Source: Pseudomonas sp. GM50 (GTDB taxonomy: Bacteria; Pseudomonadota; Gammaproteobacteria; Pseudomonadales; Pseudomonadaceae). Taken from it: a stretch of DNA of 64,000 nt. Positions within the stretch are counted from its first letter, which is position 1; each line of letters starts with the position of its first letter. Below are positions 27,370 through 36,765 of this stretch, one piece after another. The DNA is taken from the NCBI RefSeq assembly GCF_000282375.1, contig NZ_AKJK01000018.1, forward strand, positions 1 to 64,000. The letters are read 5' to 3'. A program made the position numbers and the translations under genes. A model generated the notes under the pieces. That model saw only the letters and a program-made list of their open reading frames with translations. It was not told the DNA's origin and searched no databases.

Positions 27370-28152
27370 TCAAACTGCCATTTGGCGCTCGGACTCTTGG
27401 CTGAAATCACGGCTGGCCTGCACCAGCATTCTTGTATAGGCGTGGGTCGCCAGGTCCTGATTGAGTGCCTTACTGTCGAGCAGTTCAACGATCTTGCCTT
27501 GCTGCATCACCGCCACCCGATCACACAGGTGCGTCACCACACCCAGATCGTGGGTCACCATCAAATACGTGAGCTTCTCGCGCTGGCGCAGATCCGCCAG
27601 CAAGTTGAGGATTTCCGCCTGCACCGAAACATCCAGTGCCGACGTTGGCTCATCCAGCAGCAAGACCCTGGGCTCAAGAATCAATGCGCGGGCAATCGCC
27701 ACTCGCTGGCGCTGACCGCCGGACAACTGATGCGGATAGCGATAGCGGTAACTGTCGTTCAAACCCACCTTGAGCAGGATCTCGCTGATCCGGTCGTCCT
27801 TGTCCGCTACCCCGTGAATGATCAGCGGCTCGCGCAGCGCAGTGTCGACCGTATGGCGTGGATGCAAGGAACCATAGGGGTCCTGAAAAACCATCTGCAC
27901 TTGCCGGAAATGCGCCTTCGGAATCTTGTGCTGCAACGGCACGCCGGCAATGCTCAGCTCGCCGCTCCAGTGCCGATACTGCCCGGCCAGGCAGCGCAGC
28001 ACGGTGGTTTTGCCCGAGCCGGACTCCCCCACCAAACCAAAGGATTCACCATCGGCAACGCTGAGGCTGACGTCGTGCAGCACTTGATTGAGGGCCGGGC
28101 CAACGCCGAAACTCAGGTTCAGCGCGTGTGCTTGGATCATGGGCATGGTCAA
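27370..28152 (-). CDS. Dipeptide-type ABC transporter ATPase (DppF/OppF-like)
   Basis: 260 residues. Walker A GESGSGKTT (about 42-50), Q-loop MVFQDPYGSLHPRHTV, signature LSGGQRQRVAIARAL, Walker B VLLLDEPTSALD and the switch His in MVTHDLG. The C-terminal extension is shorter than in DppD, typical of the F partner. The stop meets the region just before the CHMI-like gene. It pairs with the next ATPase, five bases upstream, to drive the two permeases. Confidence 0.93.
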   Translation of the reverse strand: MTMPMIQAHALNLSFGVGPALNQVLHDVSLSVADGESFGLVGESGSGKTTVLRCLAGQYRHWSGELSIAGVPLQHKIPKAHFRQVQMVFQDPYGSLHPRHTVDTALREPLIIHGVADKDDRISEILLKVGLNDSYRYRYPHQLSGGQRQRVAIARALILEPRVLLLDEPTSALDVSVQAEILNLLADLRQREKLTYLMVTHDLGVVTHLCDRVAVMQQGKIVELLDSKALNQDLATHAYTRMLVQASRDFSQESERQMAV

Positions 28153-28156
28153 TTCC

Positions 28157-28996
28157 TCAGCAAGTCAGCCAGAGCGGGTCGCGTTGCAGCACCGGCAATC
28201 GTTCGCGACGATTGTCCATGCTCGGCAATGCCGCCAGCAGGCCACGGGTATAGGGATGTTGGGCGTGTTGCAGGTCGCAGGCAGCCAGTGATTCCACCAC
28301 CCGCCCGGCGTACATCACCAGCACGCGGTCACAGTAGTTGCGCACGAGGTTTAGGTCGTGACTGACAAAAATCAGCCCCATTTCCTGCTGCTCAACCAAC
28401 TCTTCAAGCACGCTTAGCACTTGTTGGCGCACCGAGACATCGAGGGCCGAGGTCGGCTCATCGGCGATGATCACTTGCGGCCGGGTGATGACCATCATTG
28501 CGATCATGATGCGCTGGCCCATACCACCGGAAACCTCGTGGGGATACAAGTTGTAGACTCGCTGCGGATCACGGATATGCACCTTTTCGAGCATTTCCAT
28601 TACCCGCTCACGGGCCTCGCTGCGACTGGCCTTATGGTGAGCCAGGTATGCCTCGGCAATCTGGTCGCCGACCTTGACCACCGGGTTCAGCGAGTACTTG
28701 GGGTCTTGCATGATCATCGAGATACGCTGTCCGCGAATCTTTTGCATGACTTTTTCACTGGCCGTCAGCAAATCGACTTCACCGAATTGCATGGCCTTGG
28801 CGGTGATTCGGGTACTGGCCGGGTGCAACTTGAGCAGGCTGCGTCCCACCGTTGATTTGCCCGAACCGGACTCGCCAACAATGGCTAGTTTTTCGCGCCC
28901 CAGGGTGAAGGACACATCCCGTACCGCGTGGGTTTCTTTCTGACCATTGACGAAGCGCACATTGAGCCCTTCGACGTTCAATTTGATTGCAGACAT
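28157..28996 (-). CDS. Dipeptide-type ABC transporter ATPase (DppD/OppD-like)
   Basis: 279 residues. Walker A GESGSGKSTVG, MIMQDPKYSLNPVVKVGDQI, signature VSGGMGQRIMIAMMV, Walker B VIIADEPTSALD, and FVSHDLN. The C-terminus HPYTRGLLAALPSMDNRRERLPVL is the oligopeptide-type extension; in DppD proteins a Cys cluster can bind FeS, but only one Cys is present here. Closely packed between the DppC-like permease and the DppF-like ATPase. Confidence 0.93.
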   Translation of the reverse strand: MSAIKLNVEGLNVRFVNGQKETHAVRDVSFTLGREKLAIVGESGSGKSTVGRSLLKLHPASTRITAKAMQFGEVDLLTASEKVMQKIRGQRISMIMQDPKYSLNPVVKVGDQIAEAYLAHHKASRSEARERVMEMLEKVHIRDPQRVYNLYPHEVSGGMGQRIMIAMMVITRPQVIIADEPTSALDVSVRQQVLSVLEELVEQQEMGLIFVSHDLNLVRNYCDRVLVMYAGRVVESLAACDLQHAQHPYTRGLLAALPSMDNRRERLPVLQRDPLWLTC

Positions 28997-29007
28997 ACAG
29001 CCTCCGG

Positions 29008-29931
29008 TTACTCGCTGCGCGGATCAAGAATGTCCCGCAGGCCGTCGCCCAACAGGTTGAAAGCCAGGCTGACCAGCATGATCGCCGCACCTGGAACAGC
29101 CACCAGCCACCAGCACTCAAGCATGTAGCGCCGGCCTGTCGATATCATCGCGCCCCACTCCGGTGACGGTGCCTGGGCGCCCAGGCCGAGAAAGCCCAAC
29201 GCCGCGGCGGTGAGGATGATCCCGGCCATGTTCATGGTCAGGCGGATAATCACCGACGACATGCACATCGGGACGATGTGCCGCAGAATAATTCGCGATG
29301 TCGAAGCACCTTGCAGCTCGACCGCCACGACGAAATCCGCCTTGCGCAACGACAGGGTTTCGGCCCGTGCCAGACGCGCAATCGGCGGCCAGGAGGTCAA
29401 GGCAATCGCCACCACCGCGTGTTCGAGGCCAGGACCAAGGGCCGCGATAAACGCCAGCGCCAATACCAGGCTGGGGAAAGAAATGAAGATGTCGGTCAAG
29501 CGCATGAAGACTGTGTCCACGAGGCCACCGTAATAGCCGGAGACCGTGCCGATAAACAAGCCGATAGGACCGACAATCACCGTGACCAGCGTGATGATGT
29601 ACAGGGTAATACGCGAGCCATAGACCAACCGGCTAAAGATATCCCGGCCGTATTCATCGGTGCCGAACCAGTGAACGGCGCCGGGCGCCTGTAGCGCGTT
29701 GGCGAGGTTCTGTGCCACTGGATCGTGAGTGGCGATCCAGGGGGCAAATGCCGCGACCACGACCAACAGCATCGCGACCAGCAGCCCGGCCAGGGTCATT
29801 GGGTTACGCAACAGGTGGTGCAGCACTTTCAGGCCGCTCTTGCACAAGGCATCGAAGCTGGACCCGGGGGTGCGATCCACCTGCCGCTTGGCGTTGGAAT
29901 CGGTAGAAGACATGTTGGCAATCATTGGCAT
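29008..29931 (-). CDS. Dipeptide-type ABC transporter permease (DppC-like)
   Basis: 307 residues with about six hydrophobic segments. HWFGTDEYGRDIFSRLVYGSR is the hallmark of the C-type permease, and RAETLSLRKADFVVAVELQGAS is the EAA coupling loop. N-terminal polar tail of about 40 residues before the first helix. It forms the inner-membrane channel with the DppB-like permease encoded 1.7 kb upstream on the same strand; one binding protein gene separates the two. Confidence 0.93.
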   Translation of the reverse strand: MPMIANMSSTDSNAKRQVDRTPGSSFDALCKSGLKVLHHLLRNPMTLAGLLVAMLLVVVAAFAPWIATHDPVAQNLANALQAPGAVHWFGTDEYGRDIFSRLVYGSRITLYIITLVTVIVGPIGLFIGTVSGYYGGLVDTVFMRLTDIFISFPSLVLALAFIAALGPGLEHAVVAIALTSWPPIARLARAETLSLRKADFVVAVELQGASTSRIILRHIVPMCMSSVIIRLTMNMAGIILTAAALGFLGLGAQAPSPEWGAMISTGRRYMLECWWLVAVPGAAIMLVSLAFNLLGDGLRDILDPRSE

Positions 29932-29987
29932 GTTCTCGGGTTGAATTCAGGATCACCCGGCGCGTCCGCAGACACGCCCGGCCGCAT

Positions 29988-31598
29988 TCAGCGTTGCTTG
30001 TAGACGCCCAGGTAACGCGTCGCTTCGGCATCATCGCCAGCGAAACCCTTGACGTCGGCAGCGCTGACCACGGTGTCGGTCATCTGCGAAATCATCAGGA
30101 TCGGCCCGACCTGCTGGTCGTAGAGTTCCTGCGCCTGGTGATACAGGCTGAGCCGCTGCGCCCCGTCGCGCTCGACCCCGGCCTGGTCGATCAAACTGTT
30201 GAGCTGCGGGTTAAAGAACGAGGCACGCCAGCCCTGGAAGTTCGGCAAGCCGGCGTCATCGCTGTTGTTGGGGTTGTAGGCGAACGTCCGCAGGCTGAAA
30301 TACGGATGCGGATACCGCTCGGCGCCCCGTGCGACGATGATCTCGAAGTTGCGCGCACGCATCGCGCCATACACCTGATTGCCGGTGCCGGTGACGATAC
30401 TGGCCTTGATCCCGCCTTCGGCCAGCGTCGCTTGCAGGCGCGCGGCGATGTCGATGAAGGGTGGCTCCGACAACGTACGAATCGTGGTGCTGAAACCCTC
30501 GGGATAACCGGCTTCGGCAAGCAGTTTTTTCGCCTTGGGCACGTCCATGTGATAGCCCGGATCCGGCAGGCGCGCTTCCAGGCTCAGTTGCATCGGTTGT
30601 TGATTGAGCTTGCCGTAATACGGCATCACCTGTTCGTCCAGGCCTTTGTAGTCGATCAGGTTGCGCACCGCTTCGCGCACCTTGGGCTTGGCGAACTCGG
30701 GTTGCTTCATGCTCATCGCCACGTAGTACATCGTGCCGCGCGGCAACGACTGCACCTGGATTTTTTCCGAGCCGTCGATGGCCCGAATGTCTGGGGCCGC
30801 CATGCCGTAGGCCAGGTCAAGGTCACCGCGTTCAAGCATCAGGCGCAGCGACTGGGATTCGGTCATGTGCCTTACCACCACACGCTTGAGTTTGGCCGCG
30901 CCGCCCCAGTAGCCATCGAATCGGGTCAGCAGCAGCGAGTCGTTGGCGCTCCATTTGGTCAGTACAAATGGACCGCTGCCGGCTTCGTTGGTCACCAGCC
31001 AGCCAGCGCCCAAGTCACCGTTTTTCTCGTGAGTCAGGGCGGTCTTGCGATCCACCACCACGGCGCTGGGCGAAATGGCCAACGAGTCGATCAACAGCAG
31101 CGGATCCATGGTTTGCGGCAAGTCGATCATCAGCGTGTGGGCATCACTGGCGCGGATCAGCGACTGGATGTTATCGACACTGTAGCCGTAAGCCTTCCAG
31201 GTCGTTGCCAGACCGAAGTTGAGTTTCATCACCCGGTACAGCGACCAGGCCACGTCCTCGGCAGTCAGCGGATGACCAGAATGGAATTTCACGTCCTGGC
31301 GCAGGTGGAACGTCACCTGCTTGCCGTCTTCGCTGATCTCCCAGCGTTCGGCCAATTGCGGCAGGTGTTTTTCCGGGTTGCCCTGATCACGTTTGATCAA
31401 TGTGTCGTAAAGGTTGGCGTTGACGCCGGAGGCATCCAGGCCGGGGGCGTTGGCCGGATCAATCGAGAACAGGTTGACCATGCTCATGCCGACGATCAGT
31501 TGATCAGCCGGGGTCTTGGCATTGGCCATTGTCATCGGCCCCAAGGCCAGAACGGCCGCCAACAGGCTTATGTGCAGTTTCGAAAAAGCAGTCTTCAT
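29988..31598 (-). CDS. ABC transporter substrate-binding protein, SBP family 5 (copy 1)
   Basis: 536 residues. Signal peptide ending about MANA (residue 27), then KTPADQLIVGMSMVNLFSIDPA. SBP_bac_5 features: LAERWEISEDGKQVTFHLRQDVKFHSG and LTAEDVAWSLYRV. It has the same length as copy 2 (32751-34361) and can be matched to it over almost its whole length. Family 5 proteins bind peptides, but also oligosaccharides and opines; the neighbours point to galacturonate oligomers. Lies between the two permease genes. Confidence 0.93.
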   Translation of the reverse strand: MKTAFSKLHISLLAAVLALGPMTMANAKTPADQLIVGMSMVNLFSIDPANAPGLDASGVNANLYDTLIKRDQGNPEKHLPQLAERWEISEDGKQVTFHLRQDVKFHSGHPLTAEDVAWSLYRVMKLNFGLATTWKAYGYSVDNIQSLIRASDAHTLMIDLPQTMDPLLLIDSLAISPSAVVVDRKTALTHEKNGDLGAGWLVTNEAGSGPFVLTKWSANDSLLLTRFDGYWGGAAKLKRVVVRHMTESQSLRLMLERGDLDLAYGMAAPDIRAIDGSEKIQVQSLPRGTMYYVAMSMKQPEFAKPKVREAVRNLIDYKGLDEQVMPYYGKLNQQPMQLSLEARLPDPGYHMDVPKAKKLLAEAGYPEGFSTTIRTLSEPPFIDIAARLQATLAEGGIKASIVTGTGNQVYGAMRARNFEIIVARGAERYPHPYFSLRTFAYNPNNSDDAGLPNFQGWRASFFNPQLNSLIDQAGVERDGAQRLSLYHQAQELYDQQVGPILMISQMTDTVVSAADVKGFAGDDAEATRYLGVYKQR

Positions 31599-31649
31599 TC
31601 AAGGATCCTTCTTTTTATAGTTTTATCGGTACTGCAGCAGCGTTGTGGA

Positions 31650-32687
31650 TTAACGGGTGCGTGGGTCGAACACCTTGTACAAGGCATCGCTGATCAGGTT
31701 GAGCGCGACAAAGATCAGTCCAATCACCAACACACAGCCCATCACCGCGTTCATATCGCCGAGCATCAAACTGCTGGTGAGGTATTGGCCGAAACCCGGC
31801 CAGGCAAACACCGTCTCGATGAGCACCGCGCCTTCGAGCAGCGAGCCATAGGCCAGCGCCACGACCGTCAGCAACTGCACGAGGATGTTGCGAAAGGCAT
31901 GCCCCCACACCACTTGGCGGCGTGACAGTCCCTTGACCCTGGCGGTGATGATGTACTCCTGAGATAACTGTTCGAGCATGAAGCTGCGCGTCATCCGGCT
32001 GATGTAGGCCACCGAGTTCAGGCCGAGAATCAGCGCCGGCAACACGATGTGGCGCAGAGCGCTGGCAAAGGCTTCCCAGTCCCGCGCCAGAGTCGAATCG
32101 ATCAGCAACAGGCCGGTAACCTCGGGCACCATGCCGTCATACGCCAGATCAATCCGCCCGGCACCACCGGCCCAGCCGAGCCAGGCGTAGAACACCAGCA
32201 GGCCCATCATGCCCAGCCAGAAAATCGGCGTGGAGTAACCGAACAGAGTGATCACCCGCGCCACATGATCCCCAAGGCGTCCCTGATTACTGGCCGCGCA
32301 CACGCCCAGCGGCAAGCCGATCAGCACGCCAAACAGGATGGCCAGGGTGGCCAGCTCAATGGTCGCCGGAAATACCCGCAGGATGTCGTCGAGTACCGGG
32401 TGACCGGTCAACAGCGCGTTGCCGAAATCGCCATGGAGCAGGTCATTGAGGTACAGGCCGAACTGGGTCCAGATCGGTTTATCCAGCCCCATCGCCCGGT
32501 ACACCTGGTCATAGGTGGAACTGTCCGCGTCCGGCCCGACCACCGCGAGTACCGGGTCCAGCGGCATGACTCGGCCGATGACAAAAGTCAGGGCCAACAA
32601 GCCGAGCAACGTCACCAGCACCGTACTGGCGCGCCGGGCGGTATTGGAAGCGCGAGCGCCCATGACAGAGGTAGTCATAACAAACAT
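31650..32687 (-). CDS. Dipeptide-type ABC transporter permease (DppB-like)
   Basis: 345 residues; N-terminal helix followed by the B-type extracytoplasmic part (IGRVMPLDPVLAVVGPDADSSTYDQVYRAMGLDKPIWTQF), then five more helices. The EAA loop reads EYIITARVKGLSRRQVVWGHAFRN and the end is ISDALYKVFDPRTR, standard for DppB. The start could be MTTSVMG three codons downstream. Between the two binding-protein genes. Confidence 0.93.
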   Translation of the reverse strand: MFVMTTSVMGARASNTARRASTVLVTLLGLLALTFVIGRVMPLDPVLAVVGPDADSSTYDQVYRAMGLDKPIWTQFGLYLNDLLHGDFGNALLTGHPVLDDILRVFPATIELATLAILFGVLIGLPLGVCAASNQGRLGDHVARVITLFGYSTPIFWLGMMGLLVFYAWLGWAGGAGRIDLAYDGMVPEVTGLLLIDSTLARDWEAFASALRHIVLPALILGLNSVAYISRMTRSFMLEQLSQEYIITARVKGLSRRQVVWGHAFRNILVQLLTVVALAYGSLLEGAVLIETVFAWPGFGQYLTSSLMLGDMNAVMGCVLVIGLIFVALNLISDALYKVFDPRTR

Positions 32688-32750
32688 AGTGAGCTCCTGA
32701 TAAATCGGTCACCGCTGTAGCCAAGACGCGAGGCTCACCCCGCGCGGTTT

Positions 32751-34361
32751 TTAGCGCTTCTTGTAGACATCCTTGTAGCGCGTGGTCGCTGCCGTGTGGC
32801 CTTGAAAGTCGGCAACGTCGGCGTAGATCAGCACCGTGTCGGTCATCTGCGAAACCGGCAAAATCGCGCCCACCTGTTGATCGAGTTGCTTCTGGATTTC
32901 CCGGTACTGGGCCAGTTGTTTGTTGGCGTCAGGCTCGACTTCAGCGCTCTCGATCAGTTGGTTCAACTCAAGGTTGTAGAAGGAGGTGCGCCAGCCCTGG
33001 AAGTTACTCAACTTGGCTTCATCGCGGTTATCCGGGTTGTACACCAGGGTGCGCAGACTGGAGTGAGGATGCCGCTCTGCCCCGCCACCGCCGCGCCCGA
33101 CGATGATGTCGAAGCTGCGCTCACGCATGGCGCCGTAAATCTGGTTACCGGTGCCCGTGATGATGCTGGCTTCGATCCCGGCCTGAGCCAGCGTCGACTG
33201 CAAGTTGGAAGCGATGTTGATAAAGGGAGGCTCGGCCAGCACGCGGATGGTGGTCTTGAAGCCATTGGGGTAGCCCGCGTCGGCTAACAGTTTTTTCGCT
33301 TCATCGACATTCAGCCGATAACCGGGATCGGGCAAGCGTGCGGCGAGGCCCAGTGGCAACGGCCGTTGATTGATCACGCCGTAGTGCGGCATGACGGTCT
33401 GGTTGATGCCTTGGTAGTCGATCAGGGAGCGCACTGCCTTACGTACTCGTGCGTCGGCAAACATCGGTTGCTTCACACTCAGCGCTACGTAATAGAGCGT
33501 GCCGCGCTGCAAGGTTTGAGTGCGCACCTTGTCGCTTTTTTGCAGGGCTTCGATATCCGGCGCGGACATGCCTTTAGCGATATCCAGATCGCCGCGTTCG
33601 ATCATCAAGCGCAACGACTGCGACTCGGTCATGTTGCGCATGACGATGCGTTTGAGTTTGGCCGGACCACCCCAGTAACCGTCGAAGCGGCTCATCAGAA
33701 TCACGTCGTTGGCACGCCAGTCATTGAGCACGAAGGCCCCACTGCCGGCCGCATGGGTCACCAGCCAGGCAGCGCCCATGTCGTTGTTCTTCTGATGTTC
33801 GAGGACTTTTTTGCGGTCGAGAATGAACGCACTTGGCGAGGTCGCCAGGGTGTTGAGCACCAGCAGCGGATCGGTCGGCCGTGGCAACTCAATGACAAAG
33901 GTATTGGCATCCGTAGCGCGCATAGAACGCTCGACGTTCTCGGCACTGAAACCGTACGCCTTCCAGGTCGAGGCCAACGCCAGGTTGAGCTTGAGTACCC
34001 GTTGCAGCGACCAGGCGACGTCTTCGGCAGTCAAGGGGTTACCGGACTGGAACTGCACGCCGGTGCGCAGGGTGAAGGTCAGAGTCTTGCGGTCATCGCT
34101 GACCTGCCAACGCTCAGCCAGGGCCGGCAGCAGGCGATCAGGCTGGGCGACGTCTTGCACCAGCAACATGTCATAGAGATTGGCATTGATCTCCGACACA
34201 TCCAGCCCGGTGGCTGCCGCCGGGTCGAGGGACAGCAGGTTGATCATGCTCATGCCGACAATCAGTTGATCGGCCGGCGTCTTGGCATAAGCCACAGGTA
34301 AAACGGCGACCGCCAGGGTGGCCGCCAATACCCGCGCCCACAGCGAAGGAAGAATGTTCAT
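32751..34361 (-). CDS. ABC transporter substrate-binding protein, SBP family 5 (copy 2)
   Basis: 536 residues, signal peptide ending AYA (about residue 26), then KTPADQLIVGMSMINLLSLDPAA. Long stretches match copy 1: LTAEDVAWSL, STWKAYGFS, GSGAFVLNDW, SRFDGYWGGPAKLKR, MTESQSLRLM and FQGWRTSF. Differences spread through the ligand-binding lobes suggest an old duplication with altered specificity rather than a fresh copy. It is encoded between the enolase-superfamily gene and the DppB-like permease. Confidence 0.93.
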   Translation of the reverse strand: MNILPSLWARVLAATLAVAVLPVAYAKTPADQLIVGMSMINLLSLDPAAATGLDVSEINANLYDMLLVQDVAQPDRLLPALAERWQVSDDRKTLTFTLRTGVQFQSGNPLTAEDVAWSLQRVLKLNLALASTWKAYGFSAENVERSMRATDANTFVIELPRPTDPLLVLNTLATSPSAFILDRKKVLEHQKNNDMGAAWLVTHAAGSGAFVLNDWRANDVILMSRFDGYWGGPAKLKRIVMRNMTESQSLRLMIERGDLDIAKGMSAPDIEALQKSDKVRTQTLQRGTLYYVALSVKQPMFADARVRKAVRSLIDYQGINQTVMPHYGVINQRPLPLGLAARLPDPGYRLNVDEAKKLLADAGYPNGFKTTIRVLAEPPFINIASNLQSTLAQAGIEASIITGTGNQIYGAMRERSFDIIVGRGGGGAERHPHSSLRTLVYNPDNRDEAKLSNFQGWRTSFYNLELNQLIESAEVEPDANKQLAQYREIQKQLDQQVGAILPVSQMTDTVLIYADVADFQGHTAATTRYKDVYKKR

Positions 34362-34433
34362 AGCGAGAGTGCCTTTCTTATATTTATAGGGCTCTCGGAC
34401 GGCCCGGCGTGCACCGGGCAGCCCGTGTACAGG

Positions 34434-35588
34434 TCAGAAGCTGTTAAGCGTATGGGTCTCGATAAACTCGAAATCGATCTCTTCACCCAGGCCCGGCAAA
34501 TCGGACAGGTGCACAAAACCATCGTTGTCCATCGGATCGACAAGGCGCTTGAGGTACGCCGGCACCTCGTCGTAATCCAGGTACGGATGCAGCAATCCAC
34601 GCTCATACCAGGTGCAATTCTTGATCGCCCCAACCACCGCCAGGTTCGCCGCACCATTGCCATGGATTTCGCAATCCATGCCGAAGGATTCGGCCATGTG
34701 CGCGACCTTCAGACACGGTGCGATACCACCGACGCCAGCCACACCGGCACGCAGGATGTCGCAGACGTCATTCTTGACCCAGCTGGCCCGGCTCAAGTGT
34801 TTGCCCGACAGGGTTTCCGGTCCCAGTACCGGGATCTCCAGTTGGCCCGCCAGCCAGGCATAGGACTCGGCAGACTCTTCCATCATCGGTTCTTCGAACC
34901 AGGCAAAGTCGAGTTTTTCCAACTCACGTCCGATGTAGAGGGCATCGGTGCGGCTGTACCAGTGATAACCATCGAGCATCAGGGCGATGTCCGGCCCCAC
35001 CGCTTCGCGCACGGCGGCGCACGCTTTAATGTCGATGCGCGGGCTTGGGGCGAAGGACACGGGCGGCATCCAGGTGTGCAACTTGATCGCCTTGTAGCCG
35101 CGCTTGACCAGCGTTTCAGCGAAACGCCCGTAGTCTTCCGGCGTCGCCAGCCCGCCGGGCAGCTCATCGCCGCACATGGTTGAGCCGTAAGCCGGGACCT
35201 TGTCGCGAAAGCCGCCGATCAACTTGTGTACCGGCACGCCAAGCTTGCGCCCCGCCCAGTCCCATAACGCTTGTTCCACCAAGGCCAAGGCACGATCGGT
35301 CAACTGGCTGGCACTGCCACGCTGCCAGTGCGCCAGGTCGTGCCAGATTTTCTCGCGATCAAACGCGTTCTGCCCGACCAGCACTTTGCGTACAAAACCG
35401 TCCAGCACATAAGGACGAATCAGTTCCGGCGCACCGAAGGCATAGCCTTCACTGCCGTCTTCGGTCTGGATGCGCAGCAAAGCCATTTGGGCTTGGGTGA
35501 CATCACCTGGGTGAGCGTGGCCAGCGCTGTCCACTGCGCGGCGGGTCGGGTAGGCAAATACCTGGACGTTGACTGCTGTGATTCTCAT
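34434..35588 (-). CDS. Enolase-superfamily (mandelate racemase-like) acid-sugar enzyme
   Basis: 384 residues: N-terminal capping domain to about 125, then the barrel. Metal ligands Asp206 (MLDGYHW), Glu232 (FEEPM) and Glu258 (GPETL). The second-strand motif is KLH (Lys169, His171), where most mandelate-racemase-group enzymes have KxK; His309 lies in CEIHGNG. The C-terminus has the usual PGLGEEIDFEFI. By context a dehydratase or lactone cycloisomerase for galactarate or a related aldarate, because uronate dehydrogenase and an aldarolactonase face it. The reaction cannot be fixed from sequence. First gene of the nine-gene minus-strand run. Confidence 0.88.
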   Translation of the reverse strand: MRITAVNVQVFAYPTRRAVDSAGHAHPGDVTQAQMALLRIQTEDGSEGYAFGAPELIRPYVLDGFVRKVLVGQNAFDREKIWHDLAHWQRGSASQLTDRALALVEQALWDWAGRKLGVPVHKLIGGFRDKVPAYGSTMCGDELPGGLATPEDYGRFAETLVKRGYKAIKLHTWMPPVSFAPSPRIDIKACAAVREAVGPDIALMLDGYHWYSRTDALYIGRELEKLDFAWFEEPMMEESAESYAWLAGQLEIPVLGPETLSGKHLSRASWVKNDVCDILRAGVAGVGGIAPCLKVAHMAESFGMDCEIHGNGAANLAVVGAIKNCTWYERGLLHPYLDYDEVPAYLKRLVDPMDNDGFVHLSDLPGLGEEIDFEFIETHTLNSF

Positions 35589-35648
35589 GGACGTCTTTAG
35601 CCTTCTTATTGGATTTGTGACAGGAGTGTCGTCTGTTGTCGCCGATCA

Positions 35649-35668
35649 TATGTCATCGTACAACACAT
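35649..35668 (-). promoter_or_regulatory. Candidate FadR-type operator, site 1
   Basis: Minus strand reads ATGTGTTGTACGATGACATA. The core TACGAYRAC recurs in sites 2 and 3. It lies about 60-80 bp upstream of the enolase-superfamily start. Confidence 0.5.
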
Positions 35669-35840
35669 GAAAAGACCCAATAAATAACCTACATCCCCTG
35701 CCTTTTTCCTCAATACCCAATCAAAACGCCCGTATTTAAAGACAACCAAGGAATAACACGCATTGCTTAAAAGCCCTGTTCACATGGCACATGTGTAACA
35801 ACATGTTTCAAAACTAGCTATAACCCATAGACGAGTCGTC

Positions 35841-35860
35841 TTGTCATACGATAACGTATA
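35841..35860 (+). promoter_or_regulatory. Candidate FadR-type operator, site 2
   Basis: TTGTCATACGATAACGTATA, sharing TACGAYRAC with sites 1 and 3. About 90-108 bp upstream of the KdgM-like gene start. Confidence 0.5.
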
Positions 35861-35948
35861 TCAGCACCACAAATGAGATCCATACGCAACACCATGCTGC
35901 TCGTAGTACACGTCAAACGACCCTAACAAAAACAAAAAAGAAGACCGT

Positions 35949-36674
35949 ATGAACACCACCCTACGCACGCTCGTTACTGTCGCGACCCTCAGCCTGCCCT
36001 TCTGCGTCAGCGCTGACTCTGCCAGCATCAACTACCGCCACCAGTACACCGAGGACGACAGCGCCCACGCTGACCGAATCAAGTTCAACTACCGCCTGGA
36101 CAGTGGACTGGGCTTTGAAGCGGAAATGAAATACCGCACGGCCGGTGACCGTGAAGATGTCGCCTACGACAACATGGTCAACAACGGCCATGAGTTCACA
36201 GTCAGCTACAACTACAAGCTCAGCGCGCAATCGACGCTGACCCCGGCCTTCCAGATGGACAGCTCGAAGGACTCGACCACTTACAAGTTCGGCCTCAAGT
36301 ACAACTACAAAATCAACGATGCCTTCTACGTCGCCACGCGCTATCGCCTGGACGCCAAGAAACTGGATCGTGACCAGGTCAATGAAGACATGCCCGACCA
36401 CATCAAGGATGACCAGACCACCAACCGCTTTGAAGGCTGGCTCGGCTATACGCCTGCGAACAAGTGGGCCTACGAATATCAATTCATCTATTTCAAGACC
36501 GACTACATCCGCTACGACAACAAGAAGAGCGATTACGAACAGAACCTGATCATCAAATACAAACTCACCAAGAAATGGGCGCCGTTCATGGAAATCGGCG
36601 ACGTAAAAGTCGACTCCACGTCCCCCGATCGCCAAGCGCGCTGGCGTCTGGGCGTCCAGTACAACTTCATGTAA
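35949..36674 (+). CDS. kdgM: Oligogalacturonate-specific porin, KdgM family
   Basis: 241 residues, usual KdgM length. Signal peptide ending CVSA (about residue 22), then SASINYRHQYTEDDS, alternating beta-strands rich in Tyr, Lys and Asp (YKFGLKYNYKINDAFYVATRYRLD), and the terminal strand WRLGVQYNFM. KdgM proteins are small monomeric outer-membrane channels, lined with basic residues, for acidic oligogalacturonides. AAGAAGA precedes the ATG. It opens the plus-strand arm before udh, which it precedes by 91 bp, and carries in what the exopolygalacturonase releases. Confidence 0.9.
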   Translation: MNTTLRTLVTVATLSLPFCVSADSASINYRHQYTEDDSAHADRIKFNYRLDSGLGFEAEMKYRTAGDREDVAYDNMVNNGHEFTVSYNYKLSAQSTLTPAFQMDSSKDSTTYKFGLKYNYKINDAFYVATRYRLDAKKLDRDQVNEDMPDHIKDDQTTNRFEGWLGYTPANKWAYEYQFIYFKTDYIRYDNKKSDYEQNLIIKYKLTKKWAPFMEIGDVKVDSTSPDRQARWRLGVQYNFM

Positions 36675-36765
36675 GACCTGGTATTGCCTGACGATCGCGC
36701 ATCGCTCGCCAGGCAAGCGCCCCCCCGAACCAACACGCCACTACCGTTCAATGGAAGATCTGACC

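Larger units (their letters stand above)
35589..35948. promoter_or_regulatory. Divergent control region of the galacturonate locus
   Basis: 360 bp, AT-rich, between the divergent enolase-superfamily and KdgM-like genes. It holds two of three related words that fit a FadR-type operator (35649-35668 and 35841-35860). Between them are AT-rich stretches that could serve as promoters for both arms; no exact -35/-10 pair is claimed. Confidence 0.6.

Noticed and set aside
29925..31925. A 666-codon open frame on the plus strand across binding protein copy 1
   Set aside because: It runs antisense to genes with signal peptide and family motifs. Its His/Arg/Gln-rich composition is the mirror of high-GC coding sequence.
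33366..34301. A 311-codon plus-strand frame over binding protein copy 2
   Set aside because: Antisense shadow with His/Gln/Arg-rich composition.
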